Shown here: positions 25,722-34,727 of the stretch, one piece after another | Position numbering within the stretch: the stretch's first letter is position 1 | Layout: each line of letters begins with the position of its first letter | Source of the DNA: Pleomorphomonas sp. T1.2MG-36 | GTDB lineage: Bacteria > Pseudomonadota > Alphaproteobacteria > Rhizobiales > Pleomorphomonadaceae | NCBI RefSeq assembly: GCF_950100655.1 | Contig: NZ_CATNLY010000051.1 | Location: 124,001-188,000, forward strand | Direction: 5' to 3' | Length of the DNA stretch: 64,000 nucleotides | Notes under the pieces: generated by a model | Told to the model about the DNA's origin: nothing | The model's database searches: none | The model's input: only the letters and a program-made list of their open reading frames with translations | Program-made: the position numbers and the translations under genes

Positions 25722-26573
25722 ATGAACTACCGTCACGCCTTTCATGCCGGAAACTTCGCCGACGTGCTGAAGCACGCCGTGCTCGCCCGCATCCTCGATT
25801 ATCTCGGCCGCAAGGACGCCGGCTATCGCGTCATCGACAGCCACGCCGGCATCGGTCTCTACGACCTCGCCGCCGACGAGGCGCTCAGGACGGGCGAATG
25901 GGAAGGCGGCGTCGGCCGCATCAGGGCGGCGCGCCTGTCGCCAGCGCTCGCTGATTGGCTCGCCCCCTGGCGGGCGGCCCTCCGTGCCGTCAACGGCGGC
26001 GACGATCTTCTGATCTATCCAGGTTCGCCGGCCATCGCCACGGCGCTCGGTCGGCTGCAGGATCGCTATCATTTCAACGAACTGCACCCGCAGGATGCGG
26101 CGACGCTCGCTGCCATGTTTGCCGGCGACCGGCGGGTGCGCGTCGGTTCTGAGGACGGCTACGTCACCGTCCGCGCCCAGTTGCCGCCGCACGAGCGGCG
26201 GGGCGTGGTGGTGATCGATCCGCCCTTCGAGGAGCCCGGCGAGTTCGATCGCCTCCTGCGCGCCGTCCAGGACGCCCGCAAGCGCTTCGCCACCGGCTGT
26301 CTTCTCGTCTGGTACCCGATCAAGGACATTGCCGCCGTCGACGCCTTCCTGAAGGGGGCGGCGGAGGTTGGCTACCCGCGCCTCATCGCCATCGAGCAAT
26401 GGGTGCGTGAACCGGGTGGCGACGGACCTCTGGCCGGAGCCGGCGTGCTCGTCGCCAACCCACCCTTCACGCTGGCCGACGAGACCGAGGCCATCCTGCC
26501 GGAGCTGACGCGCCTTCTCGCCGAGGACGAGGGCGCCGGCGCTCGCGTGCTGAGGCTCGCCGAGGACGGCTGA
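25722..26573 (+). CDS. rlmJ: 23S rRNA (adenine(2030)-N6)-methyltransferase RlmJ
   Basis: A 283-residue SAM-dependent methyltransferase (formerly YhiR) that methylates A2030 of 23S rRNA. The N-terminal signature MNYRHAFHAGNFADVLKH is diagnostic. DSHAGIGLYDL (about 40-50) forms the SAM-binding region and VVIDPPFEEPGEFDR (about 163-177) holds the catalytic DPPF motif of N6-adenine methyltransferases. Length matches the family. Stand-alone gene; a hairpin follows at 26595-26634. Confidence 0.95.
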   Translation: MNYRHAFHAGNFADVLKHAVLARILDYLGRKDAGYRVIDSHAGIGLYDLAADEALRTGEWEGGVGRIRAARLSPALADWLAPWRAALRAVNGGDDLLIYPGSPAIATALGRLQDRYHFNELHPQDAATLAAMFAGDRRVRVGSEDGYVTVRAQLPPHERRGVVVIDPPFEEPGEFDRLLRAVQDARKRFATGCLLVWYPIKDIAAVDAFLKGAAEVGYPRLIAIEQWVREPGGDGPLAGAGVLVANPPFTLADETEAILPELTRLLAEDEGAGARVLRLAEDG

Positions 26574-26961
26574 CCGGCAGCCTGTCGGGTGGGGCTTCGA
26601 AGGCCACGGGGCGGGAACTGCCCGTCTTTCGAAGGGGGTCGTTACCTCGGTAACAAATTTTCAAGGTGCAGGGCCTACAAGACTTGGCAGACTAGGGCCG
26701 GGGCGCGCCGATCGGTTGCGCTTGGCCCGGCGGCTCGCCGGATGCGGGACGCCGACGATGTGCCAGGGCCAGTCTCGCCGCCGGATTCACCGGGGCCGGG
26801 CCGGCCAAGCGGAAGCCGCCGCGGCCGACGGTTCCTTCTGAACATGCAATGAAGTCCTCGTGAAAGCGTCTGTACGGGCGCCACACGGGACGTGTTTTTT
26901 CAGTGCGGAGAGCCTGCTGAACAAGGCGCGACAAGACACACCGTCTGCGAAAGACAGCCAG
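26574..26961 (+). other. Gap between rlmJ and the HD-GYP gene, with hairpin and dyad
   Basis: No gene is evident. A hairpin (CTTCGAA 26595-26601 with TTCGAAG 26628-26634, inner GGGC/GCCC) probably ends the rlmJ transcript. A perfect inverted repeat GTTACC-TC-GGTAAC follows at 26641-26654 in a short AT-rich patch and may be an operator for the signalling genes. The HD-GYP frame is open from about 26860, so its N-terminus could extend into this gap. Confidence 0.45.
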
Positions 26962-28068
26962 ATGGGACGATCCCGTGTTCGCATCCTGCTTGCGGGCGAG
27001 CCTCGCGCCGAGGTCGATTCCCATGCGCGTGACTTGCTGACGCAAGGGTTCGAGGCGAGACGGGTGGAATCCCTGTCGGCCGGCAGCGCCGGCAAGCAGG
27101 ATATTGTCGTCGTAGCCGGCAAGTACCAGCCGAGCGTTCACGCGCCGGCTCGGATCGCCGACCTCGTCGGTCCGCTCAAATCCCGCGCCATCCTGTTCCT
27201 GAGCGACATGGATCCGCAGAGCTTTTCCGTTTTCGAGCAGGCGGGGTTCTCGTTCATCAACGTCACCACCGACATGAGCGTGAAAAGCCTCGTCGGGCTG
27301 ATCGCCCAGGTCGACCCGCATGCCGTCTATCAGGCCTCCAAGACGGCGGCCTTGCGGACGTCGGTGTCGAACGGCATCGCCGACGCGGTGGCCGACCTGT
27401 TCGGCCGCCTCAGGGCCAACCCCGTGGCCCCGCCGCTGGAGGAATCGGCGCGGCAGCGCCGGGCGATGGACGAACTGATCGGCAAGTCGCCGATGTCGGT
27501 GTGGATGGACCTGATCCAGAACTACCACGACGGCACCGCCCAGCACTGCGCGCTCGTCTCCGGATACACGCTCGCCTTCGCGCGGGCGCTCGGCGCCGGC
27601 GAGCTGCAGACCGGCCGCCTGTTCGATGCCGCGTTTTTCCACGATGTCGGCAAGGCGATGACGCCGCTCGAAGTCCTCGACAAGCCGGGCGCGCTCGACC
27701 CGGACGAGTGGGAGATCATGAAACGGCATGTCGTCCACGGCTACGACATCCTCTCCCGCGACCCGCACACCAGCGGCGAGATCGCCCGCGTCGCCCGCGA
27801 TCATCACGAGTATCTTGACGGCTCGGGTTACCCTCGGGGGCTCCGTGCCGGCGATATCGACGACATCACCCGCATCATCACCATCTGCGACATCTTCGCG
27901 GCCTTGACCGAGAAGCGGGCCTACAAGCCGCCCAAACCGACTGAGGAAGCCTACTCGATCCTGTTGTCGATGGCCGGCACGAAGCTCGATCCGGATCTGG
28001 TGCGCGTGTTCGAGAAGGTGGTCGCCGAAAGCGACGGCGGCCAGCGGCCCGTCAAGTCGGCCGCCTGA
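26962..28068 (+). CDS. HD-GYP domain protein (probable cyclic-di-GMP phosphodiesterase)
   Basis: A 368-residue protein. The first 130 residues resemble a degenerate receiver-like fold (RVRILLAGEPRAEVDS, ILFLSDMDPQSFSVFEQAGF) lacking the normal acidic pocket. The second half is an HD-GYP domain: FHDVGKAMTP with the HD pair, then HHEYLDGSGYPRGL, the full HHExxDGxGYP signature. Active family members hydrolyse c-di-GMP to GMP or pGpG. The start is uncertain; 26962 (MGRSRVRIL) is used, with an open frame back to 26860. It is followed by a double-receiver protein and a chemoreceptor, so a role in adjusting motility or surface behaviour is plausible. Confidence 0.85.
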   Translation: MGRSRVRILLAGEPRAEVDSHARDLLTQGFEARRVESLSAGSAGKQDIVVVAGKYQPSVHAPARIADLVGPLKSRAILFLSDMDPQSFSVFEQAGFSFINVTTDMSVKSLVGLIAQVDPHAVYQASKTAALRTSVSNGIADAVADLFGRLRANPVAPPLEESARQRRAMDELIGKSPMSVWMDLIQNYHDGTAQHCALVSGYTLAFARALGAGELQTGRLFDAAFFHDVGKAMTPLEVLDKPGALDPDEWEIMKRHVVHGYDILSRDPHTSGEIARVARDHHEYLDGSGYPRGLRAGDIDDITRIITICDIFAALTEKRAYKPPKPTEEAYSILLSMAGTKLDPDLVRVFEKVVAESDGGQRPVKSAA

Positions 28069-28121
28069 CGGGGCGAGGCACGAGACACAGAAGGGTTGTT
28101 CGATCCGACCGGGAAGACGAG

Positions 28122-28946
28122 ATGCTGAACCTCAGGGCGCTCATTGTCGATGATTCCGCGATCGTCCGTGCGCAGTTGCGCACCGAGATCCGGGAGGTCG
28201 TGCCGGATTGCCATGTGTTCGAGGTCGAGGGCGTGCTCGAAGCCGGGCGGTTCCTGTTGCGGGGCGTGCCCGACGTCCTGTTTCTCGATCTCAACATGCC
28301 CAACATCAACGGCATAGAGCTGTTGAAGAGGTTCGATGCCGTACTCGCCGGTCGCCGCCCGCCCATCGTGGTCTCCATTTCGACCGACACGAGGCCGGCC
28401 ACCATCGAGGCCTTGAAGGAGCGCGGCGCCTATGCCCTGCTGCCCAAGCCGTTCGACAAGTCGAAGGTGGCGATGCTGCTGCTGCGCATCGTCAAGATGG
28501 TTCAGTCGCGCCGCGTGCTGATCGTCGACGACAGCGCCACCGTTCGCTCGGTGGTCAAGCGCATCGTCAAGCACAGCCGGTTCAAGCTCGACGTCGAGGA
28601 GGCCGCCAGCGGCGCCGACGCCATCCGCCTGTTTCGGAGCGGCGACTTCGACCTCGCCTTCATCGACGTGGGGATGCCCGGCATCGACGGCCTCGAGGCG
28701 GCGGGCGAGATCCTCTACTCGTCCGGCGACGCGCATGTCGTGCTGATGTCCGGCAAGGACGACGAGGCGATCCGCCGGGCGGCATCGCACATCGGCGTGG
28801 ATTTCTTCCTCAAGAAGCCCTTCTACGCGCGGGATGTCGATGAGGTCCTGCACAGCCTCTACAGCGTGGCCGAAACGGAGTTCGTTGCAACGCGCGAGTC
28901 CGAGGTGTTCGACGAGCCCGAGACCAACATTCTGCGGCTGCCCTGA
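28122..28946 (+). CDS. Response regulator with two receiver domains and no output domain
   Basis: A 274-residue protein made of two CheY-like receivers in tandem. Domain 1 (about 1-120) has the acidic pair Asp10-Asp11, phospho-acceptor Asp56 in FLDLNMP and Lys109 in PKPF. Domain 2 (about 130-250) has Asp136-Asp137, Asp182 in FIDVGMP and Lys232 in KKPF. Both look phosphorylatable. There is no DNA-binding, enzymatic or cyclase domain, so it probably acts by protein contact or as a phosphate sink or relay. It begins 53 bases after the HD-GYP gene and may take signals for it or for the chemoreceptor that follows. Confidence 0.88.
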   Translation: MLNLRALIVDDSAIVRAQLRTEIREVVPDCHVFEVEGVLEAGRFLLRGVPDVLFLDLNMPNINGIELLKRFDAVLAGRRPPIVVSISTDTRPATIEALKERGAYALLPKPFDKSKVAMLLLRIVKMVQSRRVLIVDDSATVRSVVKRIVKHSRFKLDVEEAASGADAIRLFRSGDFDLAFIDVGMPGIDGLEAAGEILYSSGDAHVVLMSGKDDEAIRRAASHIGVDFFLKKPFYARDVDEVLHSLYSVAETEFVATRESEVFDEPETNILRLP

Positions 28947-29093
28947 CGCCCCTGGAAGGCTGCCTTCGACATCCGGCTTCGGCTTCGCACAAGCTCGTTG
29001 AGCAAAGATCACAGGGTAATATTTATCTAGGGTAAATTAAGCATTCTTCTATAAATTCTTGCTAGCGTTAAGGGTCTTTACAGAGGAAGCGAT

Positions 29094-31184
29094 ATGAACC
29101 GCCTGACAGTAAGTCTCACGCTGAGAATAACCATCGCCGTGCTCGTGGCCGGCATTTTGGTCCAGTTGGGGATCGGTGCCTGGACTTCTTGGCAGAGCAC
29201 TCGGACGGCGGCTCGCATCGAAACGGTTTCTCGCGCCACGGCGCAGATGTTCCAGGCTCTGCCGAACCTCAGGATCGACCGCAGCAGCACCGTCCGGGCC
29301 ATCAAGGCCACCGAAGGGCTGGATGGCTTCGTCAAGCAGGTCCGCGATGCCCGGAGCGCCGAGATGCCGGCCATCGAGGCGGCGATCGCCACGCTCGAAG
29401 GCGCCGACCTGCCCGACGGCGCGCAGCTCGCCAAGGCGCTTCGCGGCGCCCTCGACACGCTCAAGGCGCTTCAGGCCAAGACCGAGGACGCCTTCAAGCA
29501 GGACAAGGCCAGCCGTCAGGCTTCGCTTGCCGACGACTATACCAAGGCCGCCACGGCGATGATCGACCAGCTGTCTTCGGCGTCCTCCCGGATTGCCGAG
29601 GAGGTCCGGTTGGCCGATGGGCTGATCGATCGGCTGCTCGACATCAAGGCGCTCGCCTGGGTGATGCGCAACACGGCCGGCGACGCGTCCGGCCTGACCG
29701 CCAACGCCCTCGGGCCGATCGGCGTTCCCGACAACGTGCTCGAGACCTATTTCACGCACATGGCGTCCGCCCAGGTGGCGTTCAAGTCCATCAAGGACAT
29801 GGCGTCCGGCGTCGATCTGCCGCCGGCCTTTGCCGAGGCAGTTGCCGCCGCCGACCGCGACTATTTCACCTCCGGCGCCATCGAGCGGCAGACCAAGCTG
29901 CTTCAGACGATCATCGCCGGCGAGAAGGCCGACACCGACACGCTGGGCTGGAGCAACTACAACGCGCCCCGGCTGATGTCCCTGCTCAACGTCGCCAATG
30001 TGGCGCTGTCCATCGCCGAGACCAAGGCGGTCGAGGCCAATACGGCGGCGACGCTGTCGCTGTGGACCAACCTCGGCCTGTTCGTCGGCGCGCTGGCGCT
30101 GGCCATCGGCATCGCCATCGTGGTGCAGCGGCGCATCATCCATCCGCTCGGCGTCATCGGCGAGCGCATGATGGCGCTGTCGCGGGGCGAGTTCTCGATC
30201 GAGGCTCCCTACACGGAGCGCGGCGACGAGATCGGCGCGCTCGGCAAGACCATGGCGGTGTTCCGCGACAGCATGCAGGAGACCGAGAGGCTGCGCGCCG
30301 AGAGGGCCGATCAGGAGCGGCTCGACCAGGAGCGTCGCGCCGCGGACATGAACGCGCTGGCGCTGCGTTTCGACGAGGCGGTGGGCGACATCGTCACCAT
30401 GGTGGCCTCGGCCTCCACCGAGTTGCAACTGTCGGCCAAGTCGCTGACCTCGCTGGCCGACTCGACCCAGAACCAGTCCGCCTCGGTGGCCGCCGCCGCC
30501 GAGCAGGCGTCGGCCAACGTCGCCTCCGTGGCGTCGGCGACCGAGGAGTTGTCGTCGTCGGTGTCGGAAATCGCCCGGCAGGTGGAAAGGTCGTCGGAGA
30601 TCGCCTCGAAGGCGGTGAGCGAGGCCGAACATACCAACGACATGGTCAAGGGGCTGGCCGCGGCGGCCGAAAAGATCGGCGCCGTCGTCGAGCTGATCAA
30701 CTCGATCGCCGGGCAGACCAATCTCCTGGCGCTCAACGCCACCATCGAGGCGGCGCGGGCCGGCGAGGCGGGCAAGGGATTTGCCGTGGTCGCCGCCGAG
30801 GTCAAGCAGCTCGCCGACCAGACCGCCAAGGCGACGGCCGAGATCGGCGCGCAGATCGGCGCCATCCAGACGGCGACGACCGAGGCGGCGGACGCCATCC
30901 ATGGCATCGGCAACACCATCGAGACCATGAACGACATCGCAAAATCGATCACCGGCGCGGTGGAGGGCCAGAACGCCGCCACGGTGGAGATCGCCCGCAA
31001 CGTTCAGGAAGCGGCGATCGGAACGGGCACGGTGTCGCATAGCATCACCTCCGTCACCATGGCCGCCAGCGAATCGAGCGGCGCCGCCACCCAGGTGTTG
31101 GCCTCGGCTTCCGAGCTGAGCCGCAATGCCGAGCGGCTCCGGCACGAACTGGCAACCTTCCTCGGCTCGATCCGCGCCGCGTAA
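29094..31184 (+). CDS. Methyl-accepting chemotaxis protein
   Basis: A 696-residue transmembrane chemoreceptor. Helix 1 (about 9-30) and helix 2 (about 323-345) bracket a large, mostly helical periplasmic sensor domain of about 290 residues. A HAMP linker (about 346-400) leads to the cytoplasmic signalling coiled coil, with the invariant hairpin tip [20 protein letters not shown] and the flanking [13 protein letters not shown]. There is no C-terminal CheR-binding pentapeptide. A GAGG-type ribosome site lies before the ATG and the upstream region is AT-rich. The ligand is unknown; the long helical sensor resembles nitrate/nitrite-type or helical-bundle sensors only in general shape. Confidence 0.93.
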   Translation: MNRLTVSLTLRITIAVLVAGILVQLGIGAWTSWQSTRTAARIETVSRATAQMFQALPNLRIDRSSTVRAIKATEGLDGFVKQVRDARSAEMPAIEAAIATLEGADLPDGAQLAKALRGALDTLKALQAKTEDAFKQDKASRQASLADDYTKAATAMIDQLSSASSRIAEEVRLADGLIDRLLDIKALAWVMRNTAGDASGLTANALGPIGVPDNVLETYFTHMASAQVAFKSIKDMASGVDLPPAFAEAVAAADRDYFTSGAIERQTKLLQTIIAGEKADTDTLGWSNYNAPRLMSLLNVANVALSIAETKAVEANTAATLSLWTNLGLFVGALALAIGIAIVVQRRIIHPLGVIGERMMALSRGEFSIEAPYTERGDEIGALGKTMAVFRDSMQETERLRAERADQERLDQERRAADMNALALRFDEAVGDIVTMVASASTELQLSAKSLTSLADSTQNQSASVAAAAEQASANVASVASATEELSSSVSEIARQVERSSEIASKAVSEAEHTNDMVKGLAAAAEKIGAVVELINSIAGQTNLLALNATIEAARAGEAGKGFAVVAAEVKQLADQTAKATAEIGAQIGAIQTATTEAADAIHGIGNTIETMNDIAKSITGAVEGQNAATVEIARNVQEAAIGTGTVSHSITSVTMAASESSGAATQVLASASELSRNAERLRHELATFLGSIRAA

Positions 31185-31290
31185 GCGGGCGGCTTGCCGC
31201 TATCCGGCGTCGTCCTCCGGCGAATGCGCCGAGGGGCAGCGCCGGTGCCATTCTCCGGCCCGAGGCGGCCGTGCACGCGGGGCGATCATC

Positions 31291-31701
31291 ATGACGAGTG
31301 AAGGCCGGGCGCATTTCCGCGCCATATCGAGCATAACGCTCGGCGTCGCCGATCTCGCCCGCGCCCGCCGCTTCTACGATGCCCTGGGCCTTGTGGCCGA
31401 CGCGGCATCGAACGACGACTATGTCATCTACACGCTCGACAATCTGAAGCTCTCGCTTTTCCCGAGGTCGCTCCTGGCCGGAGATGCCGAGGTTGCCGAC
31501 GACGGTCATGGCTTCGACGGCATCACGTTCGCCCACGACTACCCGTCCGAAGCCGCCGTCGACGCGGCGATGGCACATGCGCTCGCGGCCGGCGCGGTGC
31601 TGCGTCGACCGGCTCGGACGGTGTTCTGGGGCGGCTATTCGGGCTTCGTCGCCGATCCGGACGGCCACCTGTGGGAGCTGGTGTACAACCCGTTCCTCTG
31701 A
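31291..31701 (+). CDS. VOC family (glyoxalase/bleomycin resistance) protein
   Basis: A 136-residue protein with two beta-alpha-beta-beta-beta modules of the vicinal oxygen chelate fold. ITLGVADLARARRFYDALGL (about 15-34) opens the first module and GYSGFVADPDGHLWEL (about 115-130) closes the second with the usual metal-ligand glutamate. The ATG at 31291 is the first one giving this fold, as the open frame upstream encodes no conserved sequence. Members include glyoxalases, extradiol dioxygenases and antibiotic-binding proteins. The context gives no clue to the substrate. Confidence 0.85.
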   Translation: MTSEGRAHFRAISSITLGVADLARARRFYDALGLVADAASNDDYVIYTLDNLKLSLFPRSLLAGDAEVADDGHGFDGITFAHDYPSEAAVDAAMAHALAAGAVLRRPARTVFWGGYSGFVADPDGHLWELVYNPFL

Positions 31702-31802
31702 GAGCGTTGTGCGGAAAAGTGGGAAGCGGTTTTCCGCGAAAACAACGCGACAGCAAGAAGATAGAGCGTGCTGGCGAACCGGGCTTCGCCGGACACGCTC
31801 TA
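31702..31802. repeat. Compound palindromic repeat of rhizobial type
   Basis: Two nested hairpins directly follow the VOC stop. The first pairs GCGTTGTGCGGAAAA with TTTTCCGC...AACAACGC (about 31704-31749) around GTGGGAAGCG, a core familiar from palindromic intergenic elements in Rhizobiales. The second has a perfect 9-bp stem TAGAGCGTG/CACGCTCTA (31762-31770 with 31794-31802) around GGCGAA...TTCGCC. Its inner core recurs at 49351-49368. It may also act as a terminator. The remaining 200 bp before the next gene hold nothing I can name. Confidence 0.7.
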
Positions 31803-32004
31803 GAAAAAGACGCCCCTGCCGAGCCGGCCTCTGTTGCTGGTCGGCTTCAGCATGCCGGGGAAAGGCCACCTTCAACCCCTGAAGCGATCGGCCGAAAAAT
31901 CAGGTCGACAAGCCAGCGGCCGCGTCTATTCTCGGCTCCCGAAACCGCCCCCGCCCGGGGCGCCGGCCGATGGCCGCTCTCGTGCAGATATCGGGGATCG
32001 ATCC

Positions 32005-32391
32005 ATGCGCTTTGCCTATGCCTTGCTCGCGCTGAGCTGTTCGACCGTGATGGCCGCCGCCGGAGATCTTCCGGCCTGCGACGACGCCTCGGTTCTCTCC
32101 ACCCTGTCGGGCCGTCAGGCCTGGGCCGAGGCGCACACCTGGAAGGACGGCGTCACCATCGCCGCGCTCGACCGGATCGGCGAGCGGCGGCTGGTGACGG
32201 AGGGCTTCAGCGCCATCGACCGTCGCTATTGCGCCGCCCGCGCCGAGCTCACCTCGGCACGACCGACGGCGCTCTACTACGTGGTGTCGGCGGGCGAGGG
32301 CTTCGCCGGCTATGGCTGGAACGTCGAGTTCTGCCTGTCCGGCCACGACCCCTATTACGTCTATGGCGCCGACTGTCAGGTCCTGAAGTGA
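32005..32391 (+). CDS. Small secreted protein coupled to RNase T2, function unknown
   Basis: A 128-residue protein I cannot assign to a named family. It has a signal peptide (MRFAYALLALSCSTVMAAAG, cut near residue 19-20) and a mature region with four cysteines (in PACDD, RYCAA, EFCLS and ADCQV), consistent with two disulfides in the periplasm. Its stop overlaps the GTG start of the RNase T2 gene by four bases (GTGA), so the two are translationally coupled and probably made in fixed ratio. It could be a partner, chaperone or inhibitor of the nuclease; this is inference from gene arrangement only. Confidence 0.75.
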   Translation: MRFAYALLALSCSTVMAAAGDLPACDDASVLSTLSGRQAWAEAHTWKDGVTIAALDRIGERRLVTEGFSAIDRRYCAARAELTSARPTALYYVVSAGEGFAGYGWNVEFCLSGHDPYYVYGADCQVLK

Positions 32392-33023
32392 CGGCTGTCG
32401 TCCGCCTGCTGCTGTTCTTCGTGGCCTTGTGGCCGGCCATCGCGGCGGCCGACCAGCCCGGCCGGTTCGATTTCTATGTCCTGTCGCTCTCCTGGTCGCC
32501 GAGCTATTGCGAGGCCGAGGGTGGCACGCGCGACGATGCGCAGTGCGAGCGTGGCCGCCGCTTCGGCTTCCTGGTGCACGGCCTCTGGCCGCAGCACGAA
32601 CGCGGCTATCCCGCGGATTGTCCGACGCGCCTTGCCCCCAGCGAGGCCGACATCCGCTCCGTCTCCGACCTGATGCCGGCGCGCGGCCTCGTCCGCCACG
32701 AATGGCGCAAGCACGGCGCCTGTTCCGGCCTTTCGCCGGCCGACTATCTCAAGACGGTACGGGCGGCCCGGGAAGCGGTTCGCATTCCCGCCGCCTTTCG
32801 GCGGCTCGATAACTATGTCATGGTCTCTCCCGCCGAGGTGGAGGCGGCTTTCGTCGCCGCCAATCCGGGGCTCGGGCCCGATGGCGTCGCCGTTATCTGC
32901 GACGGCCGCCGTCTCCGGGAGGTTCGTGTCTGCTTGACGCGAGGCCTCGGTTTTCGCGCCTGCGAGGAGGTCGACAGGCGCGCCTGCCGCGCGAGCCGGG
33001 TGGTTCTGCCGCCGGTGAGGTGA
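32388..33023 (+). CDS. Ribonuclease T2 family protein (secreted)
   Basis: A 211-residue secreted endoribonuclease. After a signal peptide (cut near AIAAAD, residue about 20) come the two catalytic segments of the T2 family: VHGLWPQ with His64 and HEWRKHGACS with Glu105, Lys108 and His109. Several cysteines suggest disulfides. T2 enzymes cut single-stranded RNA through a 2',3'-cyclic phosphate and in bacteria act in the periplasm for nutrient salvage or defence. The start is GTG at 32388 within the four-base overlap with the upstream small secreted protein. A DUF1176 gene follows on the same strand 16 bases later. Confidence 0.92.
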   Translation: MTAVVRLLLFFVALWPAIAAADQPGRFDFYVLSLSWSPSYCEAEGGTRDDAQCERGRRFGFLVHGLWPQHERGYPADCPTRLAPSEADIRSVSDLMPARGLVRHEWRKHGACSGLSPADYLKTVRAAREAVRIPAAFRRLDNYVMVSPAEVEAAFVAANPGLGPDGVAVICDGRRLREVRVCLTRGLGFRACEEVDRRACRASRVVLPPVR

Positions 33024-33039
33024 GGCGATCGGGGGGGAT

Positions 33040-34074
33040 ATGTCGCGGCGGTTGGTTTTTGCAATGGCGTTCCTGGCACTCGCCTTCGGCGCGACGGTTG
33101 ATGCGTCGGCGGCGATTTCCAAGCGGTTCGGTTCCGTGTCCGTCACCTGCGACGAGGGGCTTCATTGTGCGGCCAGCGTCCAGGCGGCCAACCCGGACAA
33201 GGCCAGCGTCTTCGTGCTGCAGCGCTCGCCGGAAAGCCGGGCGCGCTGGACGGTGTCGATCTCGACGCTGGGCGTGCTCGCCGATCGCGACCGCCCCGTG
33301 GCGCTCTCCGTCGACAATGGCGTCGACAGCACGCTCTACCCCGGTTCGGATTACGCGCCCTTCGTCCATCCGTCGGACTATTACATCGTGTCGCCCTCGG
33401 CGCTCGGGCGCCTGATGCTGCAGATCCAGCGCGGCCACACGCTGCGCTTTTCCTTCATCGACATTACCGGCGCGGCGCATACCGACCGCTTTCCGCTGGC
33501 CGGGCTGGCGGATGCGCTCAACGAGATCGATCGCCAGCAGGGCCGCATCCCCGGCGACCGGCGGGCCGGACCGCCAGTGGGGCTGCCAGAGGCGCCGGAT
33601 GTCGACGTGGCCGCCCATCTTTCGGCGGCGGGCGTGCCGCCACGGCTTCTGGAGCTGCATCTCGCTTCAACCGCCTGCGAAGCGCCCGACGCGGCCGACC
33701 TCGCCGGCGCCGAGCCGCTGATCGGGCAGCTCGGCGAGACGGCGACGCTCTACGCCATCCCCTGCTACCGCAACGCCTCGGGCCTCGCCTCCCGCCTCTA
33801 CCTCGTCGAAAGCGGCGAGATCGGCGGCATGAGCCCGCTCGTCTTCGCCGGCTTCTCCGACCGGCTCGGCTGGTATGGCGTCGACGTGCTGTTCGGCGTC
33901 GCCTACGACGCGGCCAGCCGCCGCCTGGACGCCGAGGGCGCCGACGACTACGGCTGCGCCTTCCGCGGCAGCTGGACCTACACCGATACCGCCTTCCGCC
34001 TCGATCGTCTGGCGGCCGCCACGAGTTGCGGCGCCTCGCCGTCGGGCTGGAAGGACGTCTACCCGGCACCTTGA
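33040..34074 (+). CDS. DUF1176 domain-containing secreted protein
   Basis: A 344-residue exported protein with a signal peptide (MSRRLVFAMAFLALAFGATVDASA). The body matches DUF1176 in layout: a CD(E)GLHCAAS region early, LDALN-like segment LADALNEI, then IPCYRNASGLASRLYLV and a C-terminal DYGCAFRGSWTYTDTAFRL. DUF1176 proteins are periplasmic or lipoprotein-like and their role is not known. It lies 16 bases after the RNase T2 gene, on the same strand, so a three-gene secreted-protein operon is likely. Confidence 0.85.
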   Translation: MSRRLVFAMAFLALAFGATVDASAAISKRFGSVSVTCDEGLHCAASVQAANPDKASVFVLQRSPESRARWTVSISTLGVLADRDRPVALSVDNGVDSTLYPGSDYAPFVHPSDYYIVSPSALGRLMLQIQRGHTLRFSFIDITGAAHTDRFPLAGLADALNEIDRQQGRIPGDRRAGPPVGLPEAPDVDVAAHLSAAGVPPRLLELHLASTACEAPDAADLAGAEPLIGQLGETATLYAIPCYRNASGLASRLYLVESGEIGGMSPLVFAGFSDRLGWYGVDVLFGVAYDAASRRLDAEGADDYGCAFRGSWTYTDTAFRLDRLAAATSCGASPSGWKDVYPAP

Positions 34075-34090
34075 TCTTGGGACATTTGCC

Positions 34091-34699
34091 ATGGCCGACC
34101 TGATCGTTCGCACCTCCCTGACCTCGCCCTTCGGCCGCAAGCCGCGTCTTGCCGCCTTCGTTCTCGGTCTTGCCGAGCGGGTCGAGGTGCAGGTGGCCGA
34201 CTTCTTCGACGAGACGGACAGCCTCAGGACGCAGAACCCGCTCGGCAAGATTCCGACGCTGGTGCTTGCCGACGGTTCGACGCTGTACGACAGCCGCGTC
34301 ATTCTCGAGTATTTCGACCACCTCGCCGGTGGCGGTCGCATCATCCCAAGCGAGCCGGCGGCGCGGTTCGCGGCGCTGAAGCTGCAGGCGCTCGGCGATG
34401 GCATTCTCGATGCCGGCGTGCTGCGGCGGCTCGAAACGATGTTCCGCGACGAAGCGATGTGGTCGCAGCGCTGGCTCTCCTACCAGTCCGGCAAGATGAA
34501 CCGGGCGCTCGATGCCCTTGAGGCCGCGCCGCCGTCGGACACGGAGATCCTCGTGGGCGAGATCGCCGTCGCCTGCAGCCTCGGCTTCATCGACTTCCGC
34601 CTGGGCGACGACTGGCGGGCCGGCCGGCCGCGCCTCGCCGGCTGGCTGGATCGCTTTGCCGCCCGCTGCCCCGGCTTTGCGGAGACCATGCCGCGCTGA
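34091..34699 (+). CDS. Glutathione S-transferase family protein
   Basis: A 202-residue GST. The thioredoxin-like N-terminal domain (about 1-78) starts LIVRTSLTSPFGRKPRLAAF and has NPLGKIPTLVL with the cis-proline and DGSTLYDSRVILEYFDHL with the gamma-glutamyl contact. The helical C-terminal domain ends with FAARCPGFAETMPR. Ser/Thr near residue 12 would be the glutathione-activating position. It starts 16 bases after the DUF1176 gene and probably is co-transcribed, though its cytoplasmic location differs. The substrate is unknown. Confidence 0.9.
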   Translation: MADLIVRTSLTSPFGRKPRLAAFVLGLAERVEVQVADFFDETDSLRTQNPLGKIPTLVLADGSTLYDSRVILEYFDHLAGGGRIIPSEPAARFAALKLQALGDGILDAGVLRRLETMFRDEAMWSQRWLSYQSGKMNRALDALEAAPPSDTEILVGEIAVACSLGFIDFRLGDDWRAGRPRLAGWLDRFAARCPGFAETMPR

Positions 34700-34727
34700 G
34701 GCATCGGCGCGGCCGGGGCGCCTGGCG

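Noticed and set aside
29049..31145. A 698-codon minus-strand frame opposite the chemoreceptor gene
   Set aside because: It is a mirror frame of a clear chemoreceptor, low in complexity and without any motif.
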